Source: Talaromyces rugulosus
Lineage: Eukaryota > Ascomycota > Eurotiomycetes > Eurotiales > Trichocomaceae
DNA length: 64,000 nt
Assembly: GCF_013368755.1 (NCBI RefSeq)
Contig: NC_049565.1
Location: 124,001 to 188,000, forward strand
Direction: 5' to 3'
Below, piece after piece: positions 43,199 to 54,730 of this stretch. Made by a program: the position numbers and the translations under genes. Under the pieces are notes generated by a model, which had not been told where the DNA came from, did no database searches, and was given only the letters and a program-made list of their open reading frames with translations. The number at the start of each line of letters is the position of its first letter. Position 1 is the stretch's first letter.

Positions 43199-45322
43199 TT
43201 AACTGCTCCAACGAACAGTGTAATTACCTCCAGTCAGGTTATTCACAGTCACAGTACTCCCATTAAAAGATGGGCCTTGAACTGTATTACCTCCAGGTCC
43301 ACTTATGGTTACAGTATTGCCTTGACTCGCCGGCAAGACAAGTGTACCGGTTGATCCCTGTGGGGTTTCAAAATCGCCGTCTAGTCCCCCTGAGTTCTGT
43401 GTCCATGATGCCGAAAATATTCCCAGTGGACTCTCGAAGCCAGCCTCAATACTGCTCAAGCCGCCCAGGGATGGCACTATTGTCCAATTCTGTCCTCCAC
43501 CACTTGTTAATTGAATTCCGGCTCCATTGAAGGTCAATATAGATGTCGGACCAGTAGACCAGCCATGAGCATGACTGACCCGCGGATCATTACTGTAAGG
43601 TTCATAATGCAGACTCCCATTGGTTGAATAGCCTTCAATGAATGAACTGTTAGTCATGCGAGGGTCCTCTAACATGAAGTCATGCCACATAAATTCCGTG
43701 AGGTTGACTGCCCGATCTGCATGTCCAGCAGCATAATGTGCTTTCAACTCGAAGCTAGATGAAAACGGTGAGACCGTCGCTCCAGCTTCCGGGGCAGGTG
43801 CGCCATATTCATTCCAGCGAGCCATTAAAGAATCGCTAATAGAAGATGCCTGAGAAGCAGAGCTGACAAGGCCAGAAAAGACGGCCCATGAGTTACCATC
43901 TTGCGGATATAGTGTGGACTCTTCATTGTCTTTGAATAGATTCTGGGAAGAATCCCAGAGGAGGGAATTGGCTGCGCTCTGGATGGTGCTAGCTGTGGTT
44001 GTCCAATTCTGCACATAAGTCGTGTCGCCGACGGCCAGTGCAAGCCGCACACCAAGACCAAGGTTGTAATAGAATATCGCGTTTGCCTAGAAAATCTTGG
44101 TTAATTGAATAGTTTTTCTCTAGCTAATTTCAGTGACTTTACCTCAATATTGTGCCCGCCCATCCCAGATCGCAGCCAGTCATTGGAACTCGTCACATTT
44201 GCTAATCCAGAGTTGTCGACTGTTCCCACGATGTAGTTCATACCAAGGGTGTAATTAGACCAAACAGACTTGAGGTAATCAATATCCCCAGTGTATATAT
44301 AATAATCGTGAATATCATTCAATGAATGGAGATGGTAAGTGAAGCTCCACGTAAAGGAAGAGCCTAGGTCTATCGGTGGCCCCACGTAATATGGAAGTTG
44401 ACCGTTTGATTGCTGATTCGCAAGCAATGCATCGATGGCCGTCTTAGTAGAATCGAGAGAGTTCGTAGAGACAAACAAAGAGGGCTGTGAGATAACGACG
44501 TCCCCCGGCCAAATTAGACGGTCTCGTTTGGCGCCATCCACCAAGGTTTCAGCTCCATCTACCAGGGCCAGACTCAAAATCAGCAAGGTTGACACATTGA
44601 AAGCTAGTTCAGTGCCACGTCCACTTACTAGTAAGAGTAGCATTATAATACCAGTCATCAAGAGATAAGCTCAGCGCGCTGCCTGTGTCCGTGCTAATCG
44701 TACAGAGCTGGTTCGTGTAAGCACCAGCGTACCAAACCCGGTTCAATTTCTCGCTACTGCTATGAAAATAGCCCAAATAGGACTTCGGATCTTCTGCGCT
44801 TGGTGAAGCTGTCCAATTAACTTTTAGATCGGACAAACTAAGCGTTCCGGAGGAGTTATGCCACACGCTCATGTAACGGAATCCTCCTCTCTGGTGATAT
44901 TTATCTGCACCATATGACCCTGATGAACCGATGGGGAACCATAGGGGAGCATCGCGCCCAGAGTTCTGCGTGGCATCACATTCATATGGACTAATCCACT
45001 CAGAACTTTCAGTGAACGAAAATCCCAGGAACTCATTGGAGCCATTCACGGAATCAACATTGAATTGCACTGTGCCAGCGATATTTTTGCCAAAGTCCAG
45101 AGTAACGGATGAGTTGACGCCAACGAAAACTGCTCCTCCACAAGCGCTACCATCGCTAGTCAAACACGCTGCATTTTGCACAGTGCCATTGATCATGTAG
45201 ATCTCCCCGGCTGTGAGAAGACGTGATGAAGGGGCGAGAATATATTCACTGTATGGTATCTGTGTGGAAAAAACAAAGGACGAGAAAAGAGAGAGGGACA
45301 GGGCCCCTTTGTTGGCGAGCAT
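43199..45322 (-). CDS. Secreted alpha-L-rhamnosidase (GH78)
   Basis: Releases terminal L-rhamnose from plant polysaccharides or glycosides outside the cell. Three exons start at 45322, with introns near 44565-44622 and 44090-44140. The protein is about 680 aa. A signal peptide (MLANKGALSLSLFSSFVFS) opens it. The GH78 core is clear: VWYAGAYTNQLCTIS, the catalytic-region VDGAKRDRLIWPGD (here after ETL), SNDWLRSGMGGHNIEANA, FMWHDFMLEDPRMTNSSFIEGYS, HAHGWSTGPTS and a C-terminal beta-sandwich. The first intron uses an acceptor just before CTGAAACC, and reading through it disrupts the catalytic segment. Many N-glycosylation sequons fit secretion. The upstream region has CreA-like sites. Confidence 0.87.
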
Positions 45323-45461
45323 GATGAAGGTGTCGTTCGAAGCCAGTCAATTTGGGGACAAAAAGGAGTATAAAGTTCCAGAGTCCGGGTTGTTTGACAT
45401 CTGAGCGATGATCTCGCAAGGCCCCTTGCCGCCATAGATATATCGATTCCAGCACGACGAC

Positions 45462-45475
45462 CCCGAAACTTCGGG
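45462..45475. promoter_or_regulatory. CCG-N6-CGG palindrome upstream of GH78
   Basis: Perfect 6-bp arms CCCGAA / TTCGGG with a 2-nt centre, 140 bp before the rhamnosidase start codon. It is the kind of site a Zn2Cys6 dimer binds. Confidence 0.45.
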
Positions 45476-45538
45476 TCAAATATGAGCCGAGTTATTTTAA
45501 ATGTTCAAGCTTGACGCAATGCGAAGCTATAAGGAGGT

Positions 45539-45551
45539 GGGGGGTCCCCCG
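45539..45551. promoter_or_regulatory. CreA-like G/C palindrome upstream of GH78
   Basis: A run GTGGGGGG-T-CCCCCGC carries GTGGGG and, on the other strand, GCGGGG, both matching SYGGRG. Carbon catabolite repression of a secreted glycosidase is expected. Confidence 0.5.
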
Positions 45552-46434
45552 CTTCATATTCCGTGTTCCCCATGAGGTGGAGCCGACCCTATATCGTGCC
45601 TGAAGAATCCCCCTAGAGATAATAGGGATTACAATACAAAGACAAGCAATTTCATCTCACACCAAGTCTGTTTTCCATTGGGTACTCGCTTTTTTCGCCT
45701 CATATGGGCACTTTCTGCTGGGAATCACTCATACGGTATCCAGCGGAAAATTTAGCGAGCGTATTGGGTAACTCGGAGCTGGTGATTTCTCTGCAGATCT
45801 CTCGGGTCGCATTTGTCCGAGCTGCTAATGTTTAGCTATACGGTTTTCCCGTCAATGTCGTGCGGGGAGCATTGATTAATTCGTGGAATCAGCCCGCGGA
45901 AGCCATATATTGTTAATGCCCAACCTCGCTGCTAGATGTTGATCGTCCTACGGTGGGCGAACTAGAGAAATTCCTAATTCTCCTCGCCCTTGATAGCTTG
46001 TCTTTTTTCGGCAATTCTCTATAGTCAATTCGCAGTATTAACATCCAAAGTTGTAATATTATATGATATTCTCTTAGAAAACATCCGTACTTGCACTTCG
46101 ATCAATATAAGCTAAAAGGTGATGGACTTCAAATCAAAGGCGACCTCAGATTCAGAAAACGAACAATATAACACTCCATCAAGACCATGACTCGTCCTAG
46201 GGAATAAACACTGATCCGCCGGGTGCTAGAAACGTGTCTTAAAGGAAAATTGTCCTTGAGCCGTAAACTCTCTTAAGAGGGCGTGGTATAATTTTGAAGA
46301 AGAAAGTGAATCCTGTTATACCTTTCCCGGGTAATGTTATTATATTTCAATGCGGCAGATCCTGTACAAATTAACTTGTTAGCAGTAGCCAAATCATGTA
46401 TGGTATATATGACAATATAAAGACGTGGGTGAGT

Positions 46435-46947
46435 TTACGGTTGTGGAGGCGTACCCAGAGGAATAGGCGCGGGTGAATTCGGGTTTTGGCCGCCCAACAC
46501 AGTGCTTAGTGTCATACAGGCCGGTGGAAGATTGTCAATTCGAAGAGTACCGGTCTCAAGCGACGAAAACAGTATGTGAGATGAGCTTAGTTGGGACTTG
46601 CAAAGGCCGCCAGCTGGCTGGGGAAACCCCGCAAAAGTCTGGTTGAAATATTCAGTATTCCAAGCCTAAGAACTTATATGCTGAATAACGACTTACATCA
46701 TCATCACGTTTATCTATGTGAACGTAGTCTCTCTTATGCAGTGTCCCTAAAAAGGCACTAATGCCACCTACTGTCCCTGCTGCTCTGAGATAGAGTTAGT
46801 CTCATAATATTTTAGGTCCTGAGAGGTGTAAAATGCGTACACTGCACCAGTTACTACTGTCTCCAATATCAGAGGAGGTGCAGAACATTGCTGTATTCCG
46901 TATGCGATTATGACTATAGCCGAACCCAAAGCAGTAATAAGCTGCAT
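46435..46947 (-). CDS. Small unknown protein with N-terminal hydrophobic segment
   Basis: Assembled by hand from three exons: 46947-46848, 46776-46697 and a last exon ending at 46435. The first intron is GTGCAG...GCAG. For the last intron, GTAAGT to CAACCAG (58 nt) is the best model. A nearer acceptor would leave only 31 nt. The product is about 125 aa. MQLITALGSAIVIIAYG at the start could be a signal peptide or TM helix. It is followed by FLGTLHKRDYVHIDKRD, TFAGFPQPAGGLC and IDNLPPACMTLSTVLGG, ending in a Pro-rich tail. Conserved-looking Cys and Pro content suggests a secreted or membrane protein. I recognise no family. Most of it lies in exons too short to appear as a long open frame. Confidence 0.45.
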
Positions 46948-47765
46948 GCTGTCAACTCTATAGCCGGGGTGTTTGCTGCTTAACAAAATAAGGGATTGGA
47001 TTTATGCACTCGGGCCGCAATAGCGCATAGTTCTAATAGACATCACACTTTAGCAGATTGAAAGTGTTTAATTTATAATAAAACCATGACGCACGTGTTT
47101 AACATCTGTGTTTTAAGATGTGTTTGCATATCGCAAAGAACAAAACAAGAGAATAAATACATTGACCCAGCCATTGGTTATCTATAGGGATTAAATGGGT
47201 CCTTTAAATTTTCATGAAACATAAATTAGCAGAGGAAGTTGAATAAAATGCGTTCCATTTCTAGGTATCAATAGAGGGTTCAATAAGCCTACTAACAACG
47301 TTTGAAAGATAACAATACCACTTTCAATTAGCATAATTTTTTTGGGTTTTAATTTTAGCAGTGGGTCAATGACCCCTACATATTATATCTCAGGGACTAG
47401 TCGTTATACGATACACAAGAACGTGTCAAGCCTGCCAGATATCAGTCTACATCTTCGTCTTGGTTAAGTGATATTAATGTTATGCAATATTTTTAGGTTA
47501 TTCTTGGTGGTAATTTTAACTTTCTAAAAATAAATCAAAGGGAGAGCCCTTATAGGGGTCGATCTTTGAACAACGATACAAAGCATCGGCTAAAATGAAA
47601 CCTTGTTCTCTATGATTCTTTCTAGTCTATATTCAACTCGCTAGAACTACATCATTAGGAACCACGTCACCTACTCGCTTTTTATCCTTCGTTGTTTCAT
47701 ACTTTTACTCTAGACACATCCCAGCAACCTACGAGTACAACAACAGCCCTGCTACGAAGGTCGAA
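46948..47765. other. Divergent intergenic region
   Basis: About 820 bp, strongly AT-rich, between the small unknown gene and the MBOAT gene. No gene, repeat or RNA was recognised. Confidence 0.45.
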
Positions 47766-48979
47766 ATGGAGTTATTCTACACATACCTACCAACATCGGT
47801 GCCTATTCTATATTTTTTTCTTTCTGTTGGAATGTTTTTCATTGCGGGCAATGTCTCCATCACCCACAGAGTTATGCTACTACCACTATTGCTAACACCA
47901 GCCTATCTATCTCTTCGGAAAGCAAACTACTGGCCTGGAGACTTGAGCAGCCTCTGGAGCATACTCTTATTTGTGTGGCTAACGCACTCTACCTCACTAT
48001 TGTTTCTTGAAGAACAAAATGTTTGGGTAGAAGCTGGATTGTCAGCAGAGAATTGTGGAGTCATAATTCGTTATGTTCCCAAGAAGTATCACGCTTCTCT
48101 CAGACTCTGGAATAACCCGCGTCTAATTGGGACCACTCGACAAGTTCCTCGTAAGTTTCGGCAGACCAAAGATAAAGCGCACGGTTTATTTTCTTTCACC
48201 TCAATACGCCTCGCAAAGCTGGTTCCATACATCTGGTTGAACGCCTATGGCCCCACTCTCGTGTTTCTAGTCTGGTTGGATCCATTCGATTGGAAGATTT
48301 TGACCTAGCTCATCAATCCTTTTTCCGTCGCTTACTGTATTTATCCCCTTTATCGGCTCCTGTCACAGAGCACGAAGTATGGATGAGGGCAGTGTTTGTA
48401 TCTTGGTGGGTGGCTGCAGTTGTAACCAAGCTGGATGCAGCTCATACTGTGTTATCTCTTATCACAGTTACAATTATTCGACTTGATCAACCTTGTGACT
48501 GGCCTCCACTATTCGGTTCTTTTTACAATTCCTGGAGCATTCGCCGATTTTGGGGTACTTTCTGGCATCAGATCAGCCTGAGGTCGTACCAAAATTATGC
48601 ACAGCTATTCGTTCGAAATGTCGGTTTTCTGCGGCCGGCCTCTAGGGAAGAAAAAGTCGGAAAGATTTTCGTGGTTTTTCTATTGTCTGGCCTAATACAC
48701 GCAATGTCTTCATGGAGCCTTGGCGATCGATGTAGCTGGCGCTTGGATATATGGTGGTTCTGTATGAACTTCATCGGAGGGGTTTTGGAGACTGCAGTGG
48801 AGAGGTCCCTGAGATTTTTTGCACGTCGCCTTGGAAAAGGCGAACTCTACGAATTTTTAATAAGAAGCGTATGGACAAAGCTGTTAGGGTTTATGTGGGT
48901 ATACTTATTTCTTTTCTGGAGTGTTCCCAGGTGGCAATATGCAAAGGTGTATTGTATTCTTCAGGGCATGGTCACATGA
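47766..48979 (+). pseudogene. MBOAT / wax-synthase-like acyltransferase with a frame break
   Basis: A polytopic ER membrane O-acyltransferase by family. The first frame (47766-48308) gives the N-terminal TM region, LWNNPRLIGTTRQVPR and further hydrophobic helices. It stops after LVWLDPFDW. The second frame, offset by one base, resumes with LEDFDLAHQSFFRRL at about 48290. It continues through the catalytic region (DWPPLFGS, RRFWGTFWHQ, LLSGLIHAMSSW with the family His) to 48979. A one-base deletion near 48270-48300 explains this best. A GTAAGT at 48151 could start an intron that also fixes the frame. However, that replaces a hydrophobic helix with a hydrophilic, non-family segment. It is either a damaged gene or one with an unusual exon. 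Relatives acylate terpenoid or polyketide products. Confidence 0.6.
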
Positions 48980-49144
48980 ATGGAAGTTGTGAAGTATGCT
49001 TTTTTACTCTATTGGTTTGAAAATTTCACAGCATCGCTCCTTGTACAATTTTATGTTATTTCTGAATGAATAATCGGTAAATTTCAGTCTCATGCAAACG
49101 AGTAAAACCATGTACTGTCATTTCACAGCGTTAAAGCATACATT

Positions 49145-52085
49145 TTACAGTTCAATGGGGCTTTTATAACTCATCTCATCCCTTAACAACTGGAAAAAAG
49201 ACTCGAAGGAGGGTTCTTGGTTACTGCTATGCACAGATAGTGGTGACGATATGGATGACGAGGGGCGGTCTGCCTCCATTGAATCGTCAGTCGACGATAC
49301 TAGCCCTTCCTCTTCTTGACCAGGTGAAGCTGTTATCAGTTTGTTAACGAGGTTTCGATCTTAGTCATTTGAAAGGTTTAACTGGAAAAAACGTACCTAA
49401 GAATTGGTCTGAACCACCCAATACAGGCTCGACATCGAAATAGTCGAGATTAATATTTTCTCCGGCATAATACTGGTTTTCATGGACGCGTGGTAAAATG
49501 AGTGACGATGGGTTAAAGGTTTCTGATACGCTTGATGGCCCGTGATCCTCATGAATATTTTGACTCTCCCAAGTCTCAGCAAGACATTGCTCTTCTGAAA
49601 TGAGATCCAACCCAAAAACCACCTCTGACTCTTTTTCCTTACTTTTACGCACCTCATCATATGGCTTTTCCGTCAACGCTTGTGCAGGAAGAGACGAAAT
49701 TGTCCATGGCAGTCTTGTTCCTAAAACGATTGATGGCACATGTCGAACTTGCTCCGGAAGCGCAACCTCAGTGGGTAGTCTTCCAACGGAAAGACTGTAC
49801 TCCACTGATTTTGAGATATAAAGATATGCTCTAGGATATCGAAGGTATGCTTCGTCCCAGCTTGTGGCTCTCGGTTCCAGGGACGGGCAAGCTGATAAAT
49901 TGGTATATCGAGAACTGCTCGAGGTTAGTGGAGAGCTTTGGGTAAAGTTAAATTGATATGAGTCAATATCATCAAGTCGGCTTACATTTTTCTTCGGAGA
50001 AAGAGCTCTTTTGTTATAGCATAAGCTAACTGGAGGATTCGATTCGTTCCAGCAGCAACGATTTCGGTGACATCGTAAAGAAGTCGAGATTGCCGAATTA
50101 CCTCTGCAAATGTGTTCAGGCGATTTCTTCGTACTAGCATCTGAGAATACGACGGAGACAGTTTTAGATTGATTGCGGAAAGAATCAACGGCATACCAGC
50201 GTATGCCAACCTAAAGGCCTATGTGAGAGAAAGTCCAAGGCCTCCATCCGAGAAGTGAAATACTTACACGCTAAGAGGTAACATGCCAGTAGCATTTTGA
50301 GCCGTAAAGTATTCAATGGTAGATGTCAGACCGTCAATGGCTATACGAAGATCTTTGGCTATTTCTTGTATCTGAATAGCATAATCTTTCTCGGCGGTCC
50401 GATCAGTATTCTCAACCAGGAGGGCCTCGTAGTGGGCAATGGATATTTGTGCAGAACTGGTTGAGTTGTCAGGCTGTATCCGTTTCAACAAAAGCAAAGG
50501 CTTTGGCTTACTAATAATACATGTAAGTAACATGCGTAAAAAGCTTTACCGTATCGTGAAGCTTAGGGCTTGTCTCCGAGGGGAAGAATGAAGACTGCTT
50601 CTTCCACTGTGCAAGCTGTTTCTTCACCATTTGAAGAACTATCCTTGTTTCTTTTACTTCCTTGGTTGAGTGAGACTGAGTTAGTGGGCCTGGGGGAGGA
50701 AAAACGATCACAAGCCCATCATTTAACAGCACAGCTAGTCTACATTGTTCCTGCAATGCTGCAAACAATTGTCTCTTTACATCTCTAGAAAAGACGCGAG
50801 AGTTTCTAATCTCGTCTTCAAACTCGGATTCGTGGAGACGGTTTTCATCGGCCATGAAGTTCGTTGCAGTAACTTGAGGATGACGCCGGAGTCCAAGGGA
50901 GAGACTCCGATCGCGAAGCATGATTGCCCACCACAGTCGTTTCGTCATGGGTTTATCAATCTCGTCGGATGGAAGCATTGGGTAAGACTCGAGAGTCATT
51001 GCGATGCGAATTGCGGTTGCTAACCATATGCTCGCTGCTTGAGGGTCTTGGGCAGAAGTGTGGTGAGAAAGGAGAAGCGCGCCCTGCGCCTTCGCCAAAC
51101 ACCGGTCTTCTGCATCCAAGTCGAACAAGGTCTGCAAATTAGCTTTCGACATTTCAGCTGGTCCGTTATGCTTTGTACTTACTTTTGCTCTCTTGTACAG
51201 TTCTCTTCGTGCCGCACGTTTGTCATCAAATCCGCATCTCTGCAGTGTCTCTAATGGCATAAACTGTAGATATTTCAGTGAGTATCGGCAAAAAATAAGA
51301 AGCCGTCACCTCTTACCGCGCAACAAGAAAATAGCATTGCCTGGAAAACAAATAGTGATATCTTTTTTGAGTTCCCAGAACCCATATAGAGCCGCCAGAA
51401 CTCGGCTTCATTCATCAAGGGCACAAATGGATGAACAACGGTGAAGTACTGTTTAACGAATTCGTCTAATGCATCCTTGCGCGGGACATGTAGACATCGC
51501 TTCAAGATGAGAAATTCAACGTCATCCTTCGGAAGCGACGACAAGTGGCCGACGTCTAAAAATGCGTAGGAGGAGTAGATTACATTTCCATCGGAAGCAT
51601 TGCTGTCGAAATCTCGGTTGTACATGGTGTCAAACATATCCATCATGGGCATATCGCGAGCCGTATTGTCCGGAAAGGAAGGAGCCTCCAACTCATCAAT
51701 AAAAGGGGCGTTATCCATGTGCGCGAAATCTGTCGCTGTCACGGTGAGCTTATCAGGCGCGAGCTCCTTGTTGAGAGCATTGTTGTTAGCTGTTTGCGGG
51801 GTGGTTTTTGTCCTTGTTTTCTCACAACATCAACGTCACAACGCACAAAAAAAAAAGATGACTGCTTTAAAGTTCAGAGCAGAAAGACGAAATCTATTCA
51901 TACCGATCAGAGACTTTCGACCGAAGGGTGCAATCATCGCGACCGTCCATTCGGCAGTTTGTGCAGGGCAGCCCATGGATCAGCGCATCGCATCTGACTT
52001 TCCGTTTATGACATGTATAACATGCCGCTGCAGCTCGTCGGGTGCGTCGCAGCACCGGGCGCGCTCGTGGCCGGTACTCAAGCAT
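49145..52085 (-). CDS. Zn2Cys6 transcription factor, CTF1 (cutinase factor)-like
   Basis: A nuclear activator. The start at 52085 leads into C-Y-T-C-H-K-R-K-V-R-C (Cys22, 25, 32) and LPCTNC...DDC, a complete binuclear cluster. The hallmark CTF1-family block AFLDVGHLSSLPKDDVEFLILKRCLHVPRKDALDEFVKQYF follows, then VHPFVPLMNEAEFW. The fungal-specific domain includes IWLATAIRIAMTLESYPMLP and KRLWWAIMLRDRSLSLGLRRHPQ. I place about eight exons, with introns near 51745-51890, 51260-51310, 51130-51185, 50520-50560, 50210-50265, 49830-49985 and 49320-49390. The last exon is Ser-rich and ends at 49145. CTF1-type factors respond to cutin monomers or fatty acids. The downstream MBOAT is co-located but opposite in strand. 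Confidence 0.8.
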
Positions 52086-53204
52086 CTTCAGTTGTTCATT
52101 GAATAAAGAAGAAGCAATTGTTGACGGAAGTAACTATGTGGAGGGCTCAGCGGCGGCGTAGATAATAATGATCAATGTGTCGAGCCTCGCTGGTCAGCCA
52201 GGCCTCGGCCATTCCGAACGCACACGATTACGTAGCTCCAGCCTACAGACCACGGTTGATGGAAATCAATACTAGATGGCGCTCTTCAAGACAGGTAAGG
52301 GGTCTATTATCATGCCTCCACGTCGGCGACTAGACTTGTTCTGGTGGTGGGCTGGCCGGAAATACAGCATCCGCGAGACCGCCACGCCATAAAGCCTATT
52401 AGTACTTACTATATAGCCGACTTGATAATTACTCATTCTCGAATCATCATCCTCATAGGATTAAAATAGGGTAGAATAAAATAAATAGGAAAGAATGAAA
52501 TGGAGGAAAGAACAGTCCATCAACTTGATTTATTTATGCCATACCATGATACCAGTCGGCACTCCGGCGCCTTCAAGTTAAAATAACCCTGACCCTACCC
52601 AGCCCTACCCCCCGGCGGAGTTTTCTAACGTTTTCTTTTTTCTTTTTTCTTTTACCGTTTACCTCTTTCATTTTTTGTTTTTCCTTTTGCAGGATCAACT
52701 CTCAACTCTATAAACGCCAACCAGTCATGTGCCCATGAAGACATACTAACCACCCTACCCCTGTTCCCCGCCTCCGCTACTCCGTATTATTATTACTGCC
52801 AGTATTACATATTGTTATCTCTTGCGGGGTTCTCGGCATCTCGGTAGCGAACCTAATTTTCTCCGCCTTTAAACCGGTTCTGGGAAAACATACATCACCC
52901 TTGTGGGGCTACGGAGTACGTACTACGTAGTATCAACATTGAATCATGACATCTGGACACTTAGCTAGTCATGAATCAAGCAAATCTGGGGTAGTAGACA
53001 ATGCCATTTTTAAATAGACGTGGAGAAAATAGCGCGTGGCTGATTTGATTGACTCATGTTGGCAAGAGTTATAAGTTATAACAATCCACAACTATTTATC
53101 GCTTCCGAGAGAAAGAGAAAAGCAAAAAAGCCACAACATGTGATAAATAAAGCCGAATAGATAACTAGACCTTTGCTCTAGGGGTATTTGCGAAATTCAG
53201 CGTT
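52086..53204. other. Intergenic, pyrimidine-rich tracts
   Basis: About 1.1 kb. It includes a long TC-rich run at about 52620-52690 and TACTCCGTA/TACGGAGTA-type words near 52786 and 52910 that are frequent in Aspergillus-like genomes (from memory). No ORF has support. An unannotated transcript is possible. Confidence 0.45.
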
Positions 53205-54098
53205 CTAGCTCGTCGCTTTCTGCATTCGACGTCGCATATCTTTCATGTAGTACCGCTTGGGATATGTGCGAATGAATTTCGGCAAGGCTGGATAAGTCAT
53301 TTTCGCGAATCCCAGCGCAAACTTGTAAGTAGCTCTTCTGGCTTTAGTAGTCTTAAGCCCGTATTCGTCACGGATTCGCTTTGGTAGCATCTCAGCCGTG
53401 ATGAGTCGCACCAGCGGTAGGCTCGCCCAGACGTGCAGAGGGGCATTTTTATTGTACAGTAGATCCTTGGCAACGTTCTTCGCGTGTTGGCTAATCTCGA
53501 CCGTCTCAATCTGCTCATTCCAATATTCCCAGAATGCAGCACGGTCTTTTGGCCACATTTCCGGCGGCACACGCAACGAGACAGCCAGGATAGCATACTC
53601 TTTGTATATGGTCTCAGCGGTTTCCCTGTCTAACTCGCCAAATATGCGCTGGTACATGTCTACTCCAACGGCGTAAAGAGTTGCAGCGACCCATGTCTGA
53701 AGCCCAGGATCGTCGGCGGAGTAATCAGCGCCTTGAACAGGAGCATGGGCTTTGTGGACCATGTCAATAATGATAGCTTTTTCCGATTGGCTGCCAAAGG
53801 CCATACAATAGACATATGTCATGGTAGTTCGTAGTCGGTCCAATGGCCGGTAAGAGAAGTTACTGTGCTGGTCAACTCCTTTCGCCACGCCTGGATTGGC
53901 CACTTGCAGAAGAATGGCTACAGCCCCTCCAGCCAGGAGAAGCCCCTCTTGCACAATTTTGAGGATTTCCTTGGGCTTATCGAGTGCGTCAAGAAGCTCC
54001 TGGTCGATCTTTGTGCTTTCGGATGCTTCATTCACAGTTTTCTCATCCCACCCTGGGCTTGATGAAACATTTTGAGACTTTTCGATGACAGCAGACAT
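53205..54098 (-). CDS. MpaB/DUF2236-type ER-bound oxygenase-like protein
   Basis: The DUF2236 family includes the ER-bound oxygenase MpaB and latex-clearing-like haem proteins. A single exon starting at ATG 54098 gives 297 aa. An in-frame upstream ATG at 54200 adds a 34-residue extension that looks like leader sequence. Family features: EILKIVQEGLLLAGGAVAILLQVANPGVAKGVDQHSNF, RPLDRLRTTMTYVYCMAFG, MVHKAHAPVQG...YSADDPGLQTWVAATL, and the downstream helix bundle ending in a basic tail (RTYPKRYYMKDMRRR). The hydrophobic GGAVAILLQVANPGVA helix could attach it to membranes. The substrate is unknown. Confidence 0.82.
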   Translation of the reverse strand: MSAVIEKSQNVSSSPGWDEKTVNEASESTKIDQELLDALDKPKEILKIVQEGLLLAGGAVAILLQVANPGVAKGVDQHSNFSYRPLDRLRTTMTYVYCMAFGSQSEKAIIIDMVHKAHAPVQGADYSADDPGLQTWVAATLYAVGVDMYQRIFGELDRETAETIYKEYAILAVSLRVPPEMWPKDRAAFWEYWNEQIETVEISQHAKNVAKDLLYNKNAPLHVWASLPLVRLITAEMLPKRIRDEYGLKTTKARRATYKFALGFAKMTYPALPKFIRTYPKRYYMKDMRRRMQKATS

Positions 54099-54730
54099 TT
54101 TGCCTACGCGTATCAATTTTTTTGGTATAAAGGGAGGGAGGAATTGATTAGAATAAAGGTCTAGTTGTAGAATAGAAACTACGATCAACCGGGTGGCCAT
54201 ATAAATTTATCTGTTCTACATTGGGTGCCTGACATCACACCCTTGATTGATGACCGTTTTAGGCATACAATCGTACCGAGGAAGGGTCTCGGACAGATTC
54301 GTCGAACCCCTCAAAGCTCACCGTCCCGAGAATATGTAGTTAGTGTGTGAGAAGTCCTGTAGATCCAGACCCTGGAGGGTCTTTTACCGCGGCATATCAT
54401 TGCTTAATAGAGCAAATAATTGTCTCCTTCACATTCGTTGAGTAGCTGAGGCCCATCATCTACATCAACAGCGTCCATCTTAGTGACCAAAACAAGGCTG
54501 AGGAACAGTAGCTTGTTTCTCCTCATTCTGAACAAGGTTCAGAATCCGAGGTATCAAACTTTAGTTGATATCCTAGTCACCTGCGAGCTTTCGTGTAGCT
54601 CTCATCACTATGGAATATTCGTATGTTTTAATAACAATTAGCGGTCATAAGGAAGTGGGTGACCCCAATATTTACGTGTGCCTAAACAACCCCCGTAACT
54701 CGAGTATTCTCTGGAAGATACAGTTGCAGA
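54099..54730. other. Divergent intergenic region
   Basis: About 630 bp between the DUF2236 and DUF3712 genes. The possible upstream N-terminal extension of the DUF2236 frame (to 54200) overlaps its edge. Nothing else was recognised. Confidence 0.45.

Larger units (their letters stand above)
45323..46434. promoter_or_regulatory. Promoter of GH78 gene and convergent-side intergenic DNA
   Basis: About 1.1 kb. Within 250 bp upstream of the GH78 start lie two GC-rich palindromes: CCCGAA-AC-TTCGGG (45462-45475), which contains CCG-N6-CGG, and GGGGG-T-CCCCC (45540-45550), which overlaps SYGGRG-type CreA sites on both strands. The rest is AT-rich with no gene. Confidence 0.5.

Noticed and set aside
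46665..46696. 31-nt intron in the small unknown gene giving an attractive NTEYFNQTF sequence
   Set aside because: Too short for a fungal spliceosomal intron. The 58-nt option with the same donor and a good branch site is preferred, though the shorter one cannot be excluded.
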